Assembly (NCBI GenBank): GCA_043763155.1
Contig: JAYULW010000069.1
Coordinates: 1 to 15,088 of the forward strand
From: JANYBV01 sp043763155
Lineage (GTDB): Bacteria > Pseudomonadota > Alphaproteobacteria > Rickettsiales > SXRF01
DNA: 15,088 bases
Reading direction: 5' to 3'
Shown: one piece after another, positions 6,753-13,559 of the stretch
Numbering within the stretch: the first letter of the stretch is position 1
How the letters are laid out: the number at the start of each line of letters is the position of its first letter
Made by a program: the position numbers and the translations under genes
Notes under the pieces: generated by a model
What the model saw: the letters and a program-made list of their open reading frames with translations, nothing else
Told to the model about the DNA's origin: nothing
The model's database searches: none

Positions 6753-9006
6753 GAGCGTCATAGCAACCTTCAGGGAATATAAGGAGCTGGTAGTTGTTGC
6801 CAGCGCGCTGGTGGTGCTGCGGGGCTTGAGTGTGCTGGAGCTGGATGGCGGCGTTTTCCGCATCACGCTGCTGGCCAGCTGTTTGCTTGCAGCGCTGGTA
6901 CTGTATTTTGCGCGCGCGGAAACGCTGCGCACATTGCAGGCTCCGCTTACGCAACTTACACAGCTGGATGATGCGCACACGCGCACATACGTGAAAATCG
7001 GTGCGGTGCTGCTGTTGGGCACGCTCATATTCCTTGAGTGGCGCCAGCCCTATTATTTTACGCAGGAAGATACGAATACGATTTTCTTCCCCATTATCGT
7101 TCAGGCGATGCGCGGGTTTTTTGAGCATGGTATTTTCCCGACATGGAACGGCTACGAGCTGATGGGCGCGCCTTCGACCACGCTTGGTTTTTATGCGCTG
7201 ACCTATCCTGTCACTTACCTGTGTTATGGCGTGTCGCGTTTTTTGCTGGGTAATGAATACCTGACGATCGAGTTGTTTGCGTGGGTGCATTTATTCGCGG
7301 GTTATGCGCTTACGTGCGCGCTGCTGCGGATGCTGCATGTGCGGCCACGCATTGCGGTGGCTGTGGCGCTGGGGTTTGCGCTGCTGGGGTATAACCTTAT
7401 TGCGGGCAGGTCGTGGTATTACATGGAGCCTACGGTTGCGTGGCTGCCAGCGCTTGCGATTTCGCTGGTGATGTTTATGCAAGGCACGCTTTCGTGGCGC
7501 TGGGTGTGGGGCACGGCGCTGGTGATCGGGCTGTATTTCCACTCCGGTAACGTGCAGATGTGGTGCTACGGCATGATGATGTGGGGCATGGGTATGCTGT
7601 GGGTGCTGCTGGTGAAGCGCGAAAGCTGGCGGCAGCTGGAGCGCGTTATGGTTGCGGGTGTGGCGGGTGTGGCGCTGGCGTTGCCGCTGGCTATACCGCA
7701 GTTCCTGGAATCCATTGATTTGCCGCGCTCGGCACTGGACGTGACGATTGCGGGCGGGCTTAGCAATATGCTGCTGCCATGGCCGCTGGCGAAGTCGGCG
7801 CCGACATGGTCGGATTTTGAGTATAGCGGCACGTTGTATTTTTCGGGCGGCGTATTTATCTTTTTGTTTTTCCTGCGTTGCGTGGCGGAGCTTACGCATA
7901 GCTGCACCGGGGCGCGGCGTGAAACGTTGCTGGCTAGCTGTTTTCCGCTGCTGGCCATATTCGCGTTCATCCTTGCGATGGGGGAACGCGGATTGATTTG
8001 GGGATGGATGGAGCCGTTCCTGCCGTTTTCCAGGTTCCGCATGCCGTTTCGGATATTGCCGTTCGTGACGTTTTTTATGCTGGTCAGCGGCGCGCTGATG
8101 GCAGAAGTGATTTTGCGCAAATGGCGCTATAGCCGCCCGGCGGAGTTTGGCTTTGCGGGGCTTTCGGTGGTGCTGTCGCTGTTTAACGCGTATCACTGCA
8201 CGGCCACATTCGACTATGTGCCGGACAAACCATACCCGGCGCTACCCAGCGCGTATAAAATTTTCCAGGCAGAGGGATTTACAACCAAGGGGCGCGTGTT
8301 TCCGATTGCGCATTTGCGCTGGTATTTTCCGCAATATCCGCTGTCGCTTGGGCTTAATTTCCCGGCACTGTATAATATTTCCGCGATTACGGGCAGCTAT
8401 CCGGGAAGCCCCGACGCCACCACCGCCGAGTACCAGATAGCGTTGCGGTTTTTTGAGCAGCACCGCGAAGATTTCTACCGCGAATTCAGCGTGGAGTGGG
8501 TGATGTTTTCCACCTTTGCGGGCCAGCCGCCAGCGGTTCCGCCGGAAGACGAAGCCAAGATCAGGGCCGCTTCTTCACGCGTGGAAGACCTGGGCACGGT
8601 CAGGGCCTTCAACGTTTCCACGCCTGCGACCAAGCCGATGGCGTATGATGCCTCTGCGCCCCAATCGCCGCTGCCATACCAGATCCGCACCGATGGGGTG
8701 GATATTGATTTGCATAATGTGGGCACCGACGAGGTGATTATCGCCAACTTCCTGTACCGCCACTGGTTCAAGGCGTATTCGGAAACGGGCGTGGAGCTGC
8801 CGATTCATTCCGATGCGCGCGGGCGCATGGCGGTGGAGATGACCAGTCCCGCAACCATGCTTTATATCCGCTATTGCCCGCCGTGGTATTACGGGTTTCT
8901 GGTGCAGCTTGGGCTGTTGCTTGCGGGCGTGCTGTGGGTGAGGGGGCATGTGGGTGCGCGGGTGCTGCGCATGTGGCGCCGGTTGCGTGCGGTTCCGCTG
9001 GTATGA
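6742..9006 (+). CDS. YfhO-like GT-C polytopic membrane protein, probable glycosyltransferase
   Basis: A 754-residue protein with roughly ten or more hydrophobic segments in residues 15-480 and a soluble, probably extracytoplasmic C-terminal part (about 490-715), ending with one more span (FLVQLGLLLAGVLWV). The first large outer loop has QEDTNTIFFP (about 108-117), followed by GIFPTWNGYELMGAPS (about 130-145). This matches the YfhO-family pattern in which an acidic residue is the presumed catalytic site of a GT-C transferase using a polyprenyl-phosphate sugar. ATG 6742 is chosen; a TTG at 6736 would add two residues. Neither has a clear ribosome binding site, so coupling to the overlapping methyltransferase is likely. 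In Bacillus, YfhO works with a GT2 partner (CsbB), and a DPM1-like GT2 lies just upstream here. The acceptor is unknown. Confidence 0.78.
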   Translation: MRFKSVIATFREYKELVVVASALVVLRGLSVLELDGGVFRITLLASCLLAALVLYFARAETLRTLQAPLTQLTQLDDAHTRTYVKIGAVLLLGTLIFLEWRQPYYFTQEDTNTIFFPIIVQAMRGFFEHGIFPTWNGYELMGAPSTTLGFYALTYPVTYLCYGVSRFLLGNEYLTIELFAWVHLFAGYALTCALLRMLHVRPRIAVAVALGFALLGYNLIAGRSWYYMEPTVAWLPALAISLVMFMQGTLSWRWVWGTALVIGLYFHSGNVQMWCYGMMMWGMGMLWVLLVKRESWRQLERVMVAGVAGVALALPLAIPQFLESIDLPRSALDVTIAGGLSNMLLPWPLAKSAPTWSDFEYSGTLYFSGGVFIFLFFLRCVAELTHSCTGARRETLLASCFPLLAIFAFILAMGERGLIWGWMEPFLPFSRFRMPFRILPFVTFFMLVSGALMAEVILRKWRYSRPAEFGFAGLSVVLSLFNAYHCTATFDYVPDKPYPALPSAYKIFQAEGFTTKGRVFPIAHLRWYFPQYPLSLGLNFPALYNISAITGSYPGSPDATTAEYQIALRFFEQHREDFYREFSVEWVMFSTFAGQPPAVPPEDEAKIRAASSRVEDLGTVRAFNVSTPATKPMAYDASAPQSPLPYQIRTDGVDIDLHNVGTDEVIIANFLYRHWFKAYSETGVELPIHSDARGRMAVEMTSPATMLYIRYCPPWYYGFLVQLGLLLAGVLWVRGHVGARVLRMWRRLRAVPLV

Positions 9007-11171
9007 CCAAAATCTATACGCTGACTATTTTTACCAGCGCGTTTTTATTGTTCCTGATTCAACCCATGATTTCCAAGCTGCTGCTGCCGTATCTGGGCGG
9101 CACGCCGGCGCTTTGGAACACTTCGATGATGTTTTTCCAGATGCTGTTGCTGCTGGGATATGCGTATGCGCATTTCAGCGTGAAATGGCTGGGGGCGAAG
9201 CGGCAGGCTTGCGTGCATTTTGTGCTACTGCTTTGCGCGATTGCGTGGTTGCCGGTGGTGGCAAAGACACAGCTGGGGTTTGAGAGCGTGCAATACCCGA
9301 TTTGCTGGGTGATGGTTTCGTTGTTCCTGTCGGTGGGCGCGCCGTTTTTTGTGCTGTCGGCCAATGCGCCGCTGCTGCAATACTGGCTGTCGGAGACGGA
9401 CCATAAGGACGCGCAAAACCCGTATTTTTTATATAGCGCGAGCAATATTGGAAGTTTGCTGGCGCTGGGGGGCTATCCGTTTGTGATTGAGCCGCTCTTG
9501 ACTTTGGTGCAGCAGACGCAGCTCTGGTCGGTGGTGTTTTTGGTTTTTATTGTGTGCATCAGCGGGTGCATCTGGTGTTTGCGGGGGCGGTATGTGCCGC
9601 AAGCGGCTGCTGTGGTGAGCGAGGTTGCGCCAACGGCAAAACAAAAAATGGGTTGGGTGGCGCTTGCGTTTTTCCCGTCGAGCCTTTTGCTGGGGGTTAC
9701 GACTTATATCACTTTGGATATTGCCTCGATTCCTTTGTTCTGGGTGGTTCCGCTGGCGCTGTATCTTATCACCTTCATCCTTGCGTTTGCGCGGGTGCCG
9801 ATGGGGGTTGATTTTGCGCTTAAGGCGCAAGTGGTGCTGGTGCCGATTACGGCGCTGGCGCTGGCGTCGCGCATTAATCATGCCACGCTTATTCTTTTGC
9901 TGCATTTGCTTACTTTCTTTGTGCTTACTTTGGGGTGCCACGGCACGCTTGCGCGACAGAAGCCGCATCCGAAATATTTGACCGAATATTTCCTGTGGGT
10001 GTCGTTTGGGGGAATGTTGGGAGGCGTGTTTAACGCGCTGGTGGCGCCGCAAATATTTACGAGCCTGGTAGAGTATCCGCTGGTGCTGGGGCTTGCGTTG
10101 CTGGCGCGGCCTGCGCCGGGCGCTTCGTCGGCGCGGGATAAAAGGCTGGATGTGGTTGTGCCGGGGATTATTGTGGCGCTGGCGCTTGCATTTGTGGTGG
10201 CAAGCCACATGGGGGCGGGGGCGGTGCTTCTGCCGCTATTGCAGCATGAGGCGGTGTTGCAGGCATTGGCGGTGGTGCTGTGCGTGGGCTTTACTTTGTT
10301 TGCCGTGTCGCTGGCGAAAAGGCCGGTGCGATTCGCATTTTCGTTTTTAGCGCTGGTGCTGCTTGCGCCACTGGTGAACGGCGAGACGACGCTTGTGTAT
10401 GCGGAGCGGAATTTCTTTGGGGTAAACCGTGTGTATGTGCGGCCCAGCGATAATGCGATGCTGCTGATGCACGGCACGACGGTGCATGGGATACAGGCGC
10501 TTGACCCTGATTTACGCATGAACCTCACTTCTTATTACAGTGTTCTGGCGGATGTGTTCGGGCATTTGAGTGATGCGCGCAGGGATGACCCGGTGGCGGT
10601 GCTGGGGTTGGGCGCGGGCACGATTGCGTGTTTGGGCCATGCGGGGCAGGCGTTTGATTTTTACGAGATTGACCCGGCGGTGGCGGCGATTGCGGGCAAT
10701 GCCGATTACTTTACGTATCTGAAAGATTGCCCGCCGGCTTCGCATGTGCAGCTGGGTGACGGGCGGCTGGAAATTGCGAAGATGGCGGATGCGCGTTACG
10801 GGGTTATGGTGGTGGATGCGTTTAGCTCGGATTCGATTCCGGTGCATTTGCTGACGCGGGAAGCATTGGCCATTTATGAGAGCAAATTAGGAGCGGGCGG
10901 GCTGCTGGCGTTTAATATTTCCAACCGGCATTTGAACCTTGAGCCGCTGATGCTGGTGATGGCGAAGGATGCGAATCTGGTGGCCATGATCAAGAAAGAC
11001 GCCCACCCGAAGGGGGTGCTTACCACCAGCTCGGTGTGGGTGGTGATGGCGAAGGACGCGAAGGACTTTAATGGGCTAGGGGCAGACAGCGGATGGGCGC
11101 CGCTGGAAGGCGACGCCCATGTTGCCGTGTGGACGGATAATTACAGCAATATCCTGCAGACGTTGTTTTAG
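9003..11171 (+). CDS. Membrane protein fused to a spermidine-synthase-like domain
   Basis: A 722-residue two-part protein. Residues 1-460 contain about 12 or more membrane segments, including PYFLYSASNIGSLLAL (140-155). Residues 465-722 are a Rossmann domain of the spermidine/putrescine aminopropyltransferase superfamily: RNFFGVNRVY (469-478), GLGAGT (535-540), YEID (554-557), GDGR (585-588), VVDAFSSDSIP (603-613) and a closing WTDNYSNIL (710-718). The soluble polyamine-binding features of true SpeE are not evident, so the substrate is unknown. Such fusions are widespread in bacteria and poorly characterised. The ATG at 9003 makes an ATGA overlap with the upstream gene. Upstream in-frame starts (for example 8874) lie inside that gene and would add a non-hydrophobic Ala/Gly-rich leader, so they are rejected. 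It is the last gene of its operon and overlaps the DUF1993 stop by 4 bases. Confidence 0.82.
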   Translation: MTKIYTLTIFTSAFLLFLIQPMISKLLLPYLGGTPALWNTSMMFFQMLLLLGYAYAHFSVKWLGAKRQACVHFVLLLCAIAWLPVVAKTQLGFESVQYPICWVMVSLFLSVGAPFFVLSANAPLLQYWLSETDHKDAQNPYFLYSASNIGSLLALGGYPFVIEPLLTLVQQTQLWSVVFLVFIVCISGCIWCLRGRYVPQAAAVVSEVAPTAKQKMGWVALAFFPSSLLLGVTTYITLDIASIPLFWVVPLALYLITFILAFARVPMGVDFALKAQVVLVPITALALASRINHATLILLLHLLTFFVLTLGCHGTLARQKPHPKYLTEYFLWVSFGGMLGGVFNALVAPQIFTSLVEYPLVLGLALLARPAPGASSARDKRLDVVVPGIIVALALAFVVASHMGAGAVLLPLLQHEAVLQALAVVLCVGFTLFAVSLAKRPVRFAFSFLALVLLAPLVNGETTLVYAERNFFGVNRVYVRPSDNAMLLMHGTTVHGIQALDPDLRMNLTSYYSVLADVFGHLSDARRDDPVAVLGLGAGTIACLGHAGQAFDFYEIDPAVAAIAGNADYFTYLKDCPPASHVQLGDGRLEIAKMADARYGVMVVDAFSSDSIPVHLLTREALAIYESKLGAGGLLAFNISNRHLNLEPLMLVMAKDANLVAMIKKDAHPKGVLTTSSVWVVMAKDAKDFNGLGADSGWAPLEGDAHVAVWTDNYSNILQTLF

Positions 11172-11674
11172 ACGCTGCCTAAATAATCCATTTTGCCGAC
11201 ATCGAGGCCGTTATGACGCAGGATTGCGTATGTTGCGGTGATGTGGAAATAGAAGTTGGGGATTACGAAGCCCAGCAGGTAATCTTTGCCTTTGAAGCTG
11301 AGTTCGCGCGGGCCTGCCTTGAGGCTGATGGCGCGGTCTTCGCTGCCGTCAATCTGGCTGGCGGTGATGGTGTTCAGGTAATCAATCGTTTTCTTGATGC
11401 GGGCCTGCAGCTCATCGAAGGTGGTTTCGGTGTCGGGGAAGCTTGGGATTTCGGTGCCGGAAAGGCGGGCGGCGCAGCCTTTGACGCCGTCGCTGGCGAT
11501 TTGTACCTGGCGGGAAAGCGGGAACATGTCGGGGGCGAGGCGGGCGTTGACTAGCACGCTGGGGTCAATCTTGCGGGCTTCGGCGTAAGCGGCGGCTTTG
11601 GTGAGGATGGCCGAGAGGTTGGTGAGGCCACGGATAAATGTAGGCGTGGATGCCTGATACATGGAGAGCGTCAT
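11168..11674 (-). CDS. DUF1993 domain protein
   Basis: A 168-residue soluble protein, the usual full length for DUF1993. Typical stretches are FIRGLTNLSAILTKAAAYA near residue 13, ARLAPDMFPLSRQVQIASD (44-62), and the C-terminal IPNFYFHITATYAILRHNG followed by MDYLG. The family is helical, related as I recall to DinB-like bundles, with no established activity; a stress or detoxification role is only a guess. AAAGGAAA lies 6 bases before the ATG at 11674. The gene is divergent from an ArsR regulator, and its promoter (TTGACA/TATTAT) is followed at once by a palindrome, so repression by that regulator is likely. Its stop TAA overlaps the TAG of the converging gene by four bases. Confidence 0.85.
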   Translation of the reverse strand: MTLSMYQASTPTFIRGLTNLSAILTKAAAYAEARKIDPSVLVNARLAPDMFPLSRQVQIASDGVKGCAARLSGTEIPSFPDTETTFDELQARIKKTIDYLNTITASQIDGSEDRAISLKAGPRELSFKGKDYLLGFVIPNFYFHITATYAILRHNGLDVGKMDYLGSV

Positions 11675-11701
11675 AATATATTTCCTTTGGGGGTATGTGA
11701 C

Positions 11702-11721
11702 AACGAATTGTATAATTCGTT
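11702..11721. promoter_or_regulatory. 8-4-8 palindromic operator shared by DUF1993 and arsR-type gene
   Basis: AACGAATT (11702-11709), GTAT, AATTCGTT (11714-11721): the arms are perfectly complementary. The palindrome contains TATAAT at 11711-11716, which could be the -10 of the regulator gene on the plus strand (its -35, near TTGGGG 11687-11692, is poor). It covers about +1 to +20 of the DUF1993 promoter. Size and location fit an ArsR-family dimer site controlling both directions. Confidence 0.6.
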
Positions 11722-11727
11722 AGTTCG

Positions 11728-11755
11728 ATAATAGTGAACAATTGTAACTTGTCAA
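11728..11755 (-). promoter_or_regulatory. Promoter of the DUF1993 gene
   Basis: On the minus strand, consensus TTGACA (11755-11750), a 16-base spacer, then TATTAT (11733-11728). The expected start near 11721 coincides with the edge of the palindrome at 11702-11721. An 8-base palindrome ACAATTGT (11738-11745) lies in the spacer. Confidence 0.6.
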
Positions 11756-11775
11756 TGGGTGTGTTAGAGTGGGTT

Positions 11776-12096
11776 ATGGTTACTTTTGTGCATCCTCATA
11801 AAGACGATATTTCGCTTCCCGGCGTGCTGGGGGCGCTGGCTGATCCTACGCGCCTGCGCATTATGCAGAGCCTTGTGAGCGAGAAGGGGTGCATGTCGTG
11901 TTCTGAGGCGGCGCCGTGCCCGGATATGCCTAAATCCACGCTTTCCAACCATTTCCGGGTGTTGCGCGATGCGGGGCTGGTGCATACGATCAAGAAGGGT
12001 GTGGAGCATCGCAATGTTGCGCGCATAGCCGATATCAACGAACGGTTTCCGGGGCTTTTAAAGCTGGTGCTCAAGCTTGCTGACGGGGCGGCCTGA
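11776..12096 (+). CDS. ArsR-family winged helix transcriptional regulator
   Basis: A 106-residue regulator. LADPTRLRIMQSL (21-33) is the classic ArsR opening helix pair, and KSTLSNHFRVLRDAGLV (53-69) is the DNA-recognition helix and following turn. IKKGVEHRNVAR is the wing. Three cysteines lie in the loop before the recognition helix: C39, C42 and C48, spaced CxxC-x5-C. They could bind metal or sense thiol chemistry, although they do not match the ELCVCDL motif of ArsR itself. The ATG at 11776 gives a normal N-terminus; a GTG at 11734 would place coding sequence over the promoter elements. It is divergent from DUF1993, with a palindrome between, so it probably represses both. Its stop overlaps the next gene by one base (TGATG). 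Confidence 0.88.
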   Translation: MVTFVHPHKDDISLPGVLGALADPTRLRIMQSLVSEKGCMSCSEAAPCPDMPKSTLSNHFRVLRDAGLVHTIKKGVEHRNVARIADINERFPGLLKLVLKLADGAA

Positions 12097-12581
12097 TGGA
12101 TGTTTTAAAATGGCTGCGGCATATCCTGCTGGCGGTTTGCGCGGCGATTCTTATTGCGGAAGAATGGTTGTGGGAAGCGCTTACCCATCTGGGGCGCTGG
12201 ATTTTCAAATACCTGCATCTGGCGCGGTTTGAGTTCTGGCTTACGCAGCAGTCGCGCTGGGTGGCGCTGGTGGCATTCCTGATTCCGCTCCTTGTAGTGG
12301 CGCCGATGAACCTGGTTGCGTTCTGGCTGCTGGCGAAGGGCAAGGTGTTGCGGGCTGTGGGGCTGGAAATTATTGCGAAGCTTCTGGGGATGATGCTGGT
12401 TGCGCGCGTGTTTGCGCTTACGAAGCGGCAGCTGATGAGTTTTGCATGGTTCTACTGGCTGTATAGCGGCATCATGCGCATGCTGGCGTGGGCGCACAGG
12501 CGGCTTTCAGCAACGGCCACGTACAGGCTGGCGAAAGATTTTCGCGGGCGGATGACACAACGCAAAAGGCCGGGGGATTAG
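12096..12581 (+). CDS. Conserved-looking small membrane protein, unknown function
   Basis: A 161-residue protein rich in Trp and hydrophobic residues. Likely spans lie near residues 5-21, 57-79, 90-108 and 117-134, with basic tails (AHRRLSATATYRLAKDFRGRMTQRKR) that should sit in the cytoplasm. I do not recognise the family. The start ATG uses the last base of the regulator's stop (TGATG), so translation is coupled and the product may be controlled by the same ArsR-type switch. The stop codon TAG lies in the loop of the terminator at 12565-12592, so termination of transcription begins inside the coding region. Confidence 0.7.
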   Translation: MDVLKWLRHILLAVCAAILIAEEWLWEALTHLGRWIFKYLHLARFEFWLTQQSRWVALVAFLIPLLVVAPMNLVAFWLLAKGKVLRAVGLEIIAKLLGMMLVARVFALTKRQLMSFAWFYWLYSGIMRMLAWAHRRLSATATYRLAKDFRGRMTQRKRPGD

Positions 12582-12592
12582 CCCCGGCCTTT
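12565..12592. terminator. Bidirectional intrinsic terminator between convergent genes
   Basis: AAAGGCCGGGG (12565-12575) and CCCCGGCCTTT (12582-12592) form a perfect 11-bp stem with the loop GATTAG. The A/T ends give TTTCGTTT after the hairpin on the plus strand and TTTTGCG on the minus strand, so it can end transcripts from both sides: the gene ending at 12581 and the minus-strand gene ending at 12612. Confidence 0.85.
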
Positions 12593-12611
12593 CGTTTAGC
12601 AATGGTTCAGC

Positions 12612-13385
12612 TTAGCGCGCGCTTACCAGCTTCAAGTGGTTCTCGCGGTTTTCGGTTGCGGCGAAATTCAGCTGGGCGGCAACGAAAGGGTATTTGCGGC
12701 GTACGTCGTTGAGCAATTCCCAGCCAAAGGCCTTCAGGCGGTTGGGGGCTTGCTCGAACTGCGCAAGCGCGCCTTTGTCGAGTTCGGGGAAGAGGGCGTC
12801 GAGGTCTTTGCCCTGTTCGCCGTTAGCGGCGTTGCCGTAAGCATATGCGCCGCGCAGCGCCAGCAGGTAGGCGTCAATGGTGTTGGGCTTCTGGCTCAAG
12901 AGCCAACTGCTGAGGGCGCGGATGTCGGTTGCTTGGATGGATTTGCTTTCCGACACGCTGTATTTAATGTTGGCGAGGGTTTGCATCACCTCATCCAGAT
13001 GGCCCCATGCGGGCTGCTTGTTGATGCCCATGAAGGCTGCGTCGCAACGGTCATACTGGCGTTTCCATTTTTCCATGTCCTCGGTGAGGCTGGCGATGGC
13101 GTAAACGGTGCGGCTTTTTTCTTCATCGGTGAAGGTGATGTGTTCAAGCATATAGGGGAAGGTGATGCGCGGGTTTTTTACCAGCTTGATGCCGGCATAG
13201 ACGCAGGCCCAGCACGACAGCACGAATACGGCCAGCGCGCCAACGCCGGATGGCTGCAGGGCAACGACCACGATGGAGGCAAGCGCAGGGATGGCAAGCA
13301 CAGCGGTGACCATGGAGGCCCACCAGGTTACATTCTGGAAGAAGGGTTTGCTTGCTGGGGTCGTGTCGGTTGCCTGAAAAACCAT
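12612..13385 (-). CDS. Unknown membrane-anchored protein
   Basis: A 257-residue protein of unknown family. Two adjacent membrane segments lie near residues 23-43 and 47-68 (WWASMVTAVLAIPALASIVV; GALAVFVLSCWACVYAGIKL). A long soluble helical C-terminal domain (about 75-257) follows, rich in charged residues and Ala, with an acidic DLDALFPELDKG near 194-205. Orientation is not certain; basic residues after the second span suggest the C-terminal domain is cytoplasmic. ATG 13385 is chosen because GAAAGGA lies 5-6 bases before it; the TTG at 13400 overlaps that ribosome binding site. Upstream are an 18-base tandem repeat (13415-13450) and a TTAA-N7-TTAA site (13479-13493). No recognisable catalytic motif is seen. 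Confidence 0.72.
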   Translation of the reverse strand: MVFQATDTTPASKPFFQNVTWWASMVTAVLAIPALASIVVVALQPSGVGALAVFVLSCWACVYAGIKLVKNPRITFPYMLEHITFTDEEKSRTVYAIASLTEDMEKWKRQYDRCDAAFMGINKQPAWGHLDEVMQTLANIKYSVSESKSIQATDIRALSSWLLSQKPNTIDAYLLALRGAYAYGNAANGEQGKDLDALFPELDKGALAQFEQAPNRLKAFGWELLNDVRRKYPFVAAQLNFAATENRENHLKLVSAR

Positions 13386-13414
13386 GGTGTGTCCTTTCAA
13401 TCTTATTGGTCAAT

Positions 13415-13450
13415 ATTAGTGGGAAAGCCCGGATTAGTGGGAAAGCGTGG
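13415..13450. repeat. Two tandem copies of an 18-bp unit upstream of the 12612-13385 gene
   Basis: ATTAGTGGGAAAGCCCGG (13415-13432) is followed directly by ATTAGTGGGAAAGCGTGG (13433-13450), identical at 16 of 18 positions. On the minus strand each copy carries CTTTCCCACTAAT, whose ACTAAT resembles a -10 element. TTAACC at 13462-13457 lies 17 bases before the first ACTAAT. Confidence 0.7.
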
Positions 13451-13478
13451 CGAATGGTTAAATAATGCCCGATAAGCA

Positions 13479-13493
13479 TTAACGCCAAGTTAA
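13479..13493. promoter_or_regulatory. TTAA-N7-TTAA, candidate CtrA-binding site
   Basis: TTAA (13479-13482), CGCCAAG, TTAA (13490-13493) matches the alphaproteobacterial CtrA consensus spacing exactly. It lies about 95 bases upstream of the start of the minus-strand membrane protein gene, in a non-coding stretch. An 8-base match alone is weak evidence. Confidence 0.4.
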
Positions 13494-13532
13494 TTATGCG
13501 GCTTCTATGTTAATATTTATGTGCTGAATTAT

Positions 13533-13554
13533 AAGCATTTTTATGAAAATGCTT
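13533..13554 (-). terminator. Possible terminator of the cyanophycinase-like gene
   Basis: AAGCATTTT (13533-13541), loop TATG, AAAATGCTT (13546-13554): a perfect 9-bp stem five bases after the minus-strand stop codon. It is AT-rich and no T-run follows, so termination is uncertain, but the location is right. Confidence 0.4.
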
Positions 13555-13559
13555 GGCGA

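Noticed and set aside
6138..7028. Minus-strand 296-codon reading frame
   Set aside because: Antisense to the TylF-like methyltransferase and the start of the GT-C gene, with no ribosome binding site or domain.
7291..8196. Minus-strand 301-codon reading frame rich in Arg, His and Gln
   Set aside because: Antisense to the GT-C protein gene. Its His/Arg/Gln-rich composition is what GC-rich coding DNA gives when read on the wrong strand.
8874..9002. 43-residue N-terminal extension of the spermidine-synthase-like fusion
   Set aside because: It lies wholly inside the upstream gene and is Ala/Gly/Cys-rich. The ATGA overlap at 9003 gives a natural start followed at once by a membrane span.
9429..10208. 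Minus-strand 259-codon reading frame
   Set aside because: Same kind of basic, low-complexity antisense shadow, here of the spermidine-synthase-like fusion gene.
13415..13450. Start of a CRISPR-like array
   Set aside because: Only two directly adjacent 18-bp units with no spacer; this is a plain tandem duplication.
12636..13475. Plus-strand 279-codon reading frame
   Set aside because: It is antisense to the minus-strand membrane protein gene, which has a proper ribosome binding site, two clear membrane spans and a terminator. The plus frame has no family features and no ribosome binding site.
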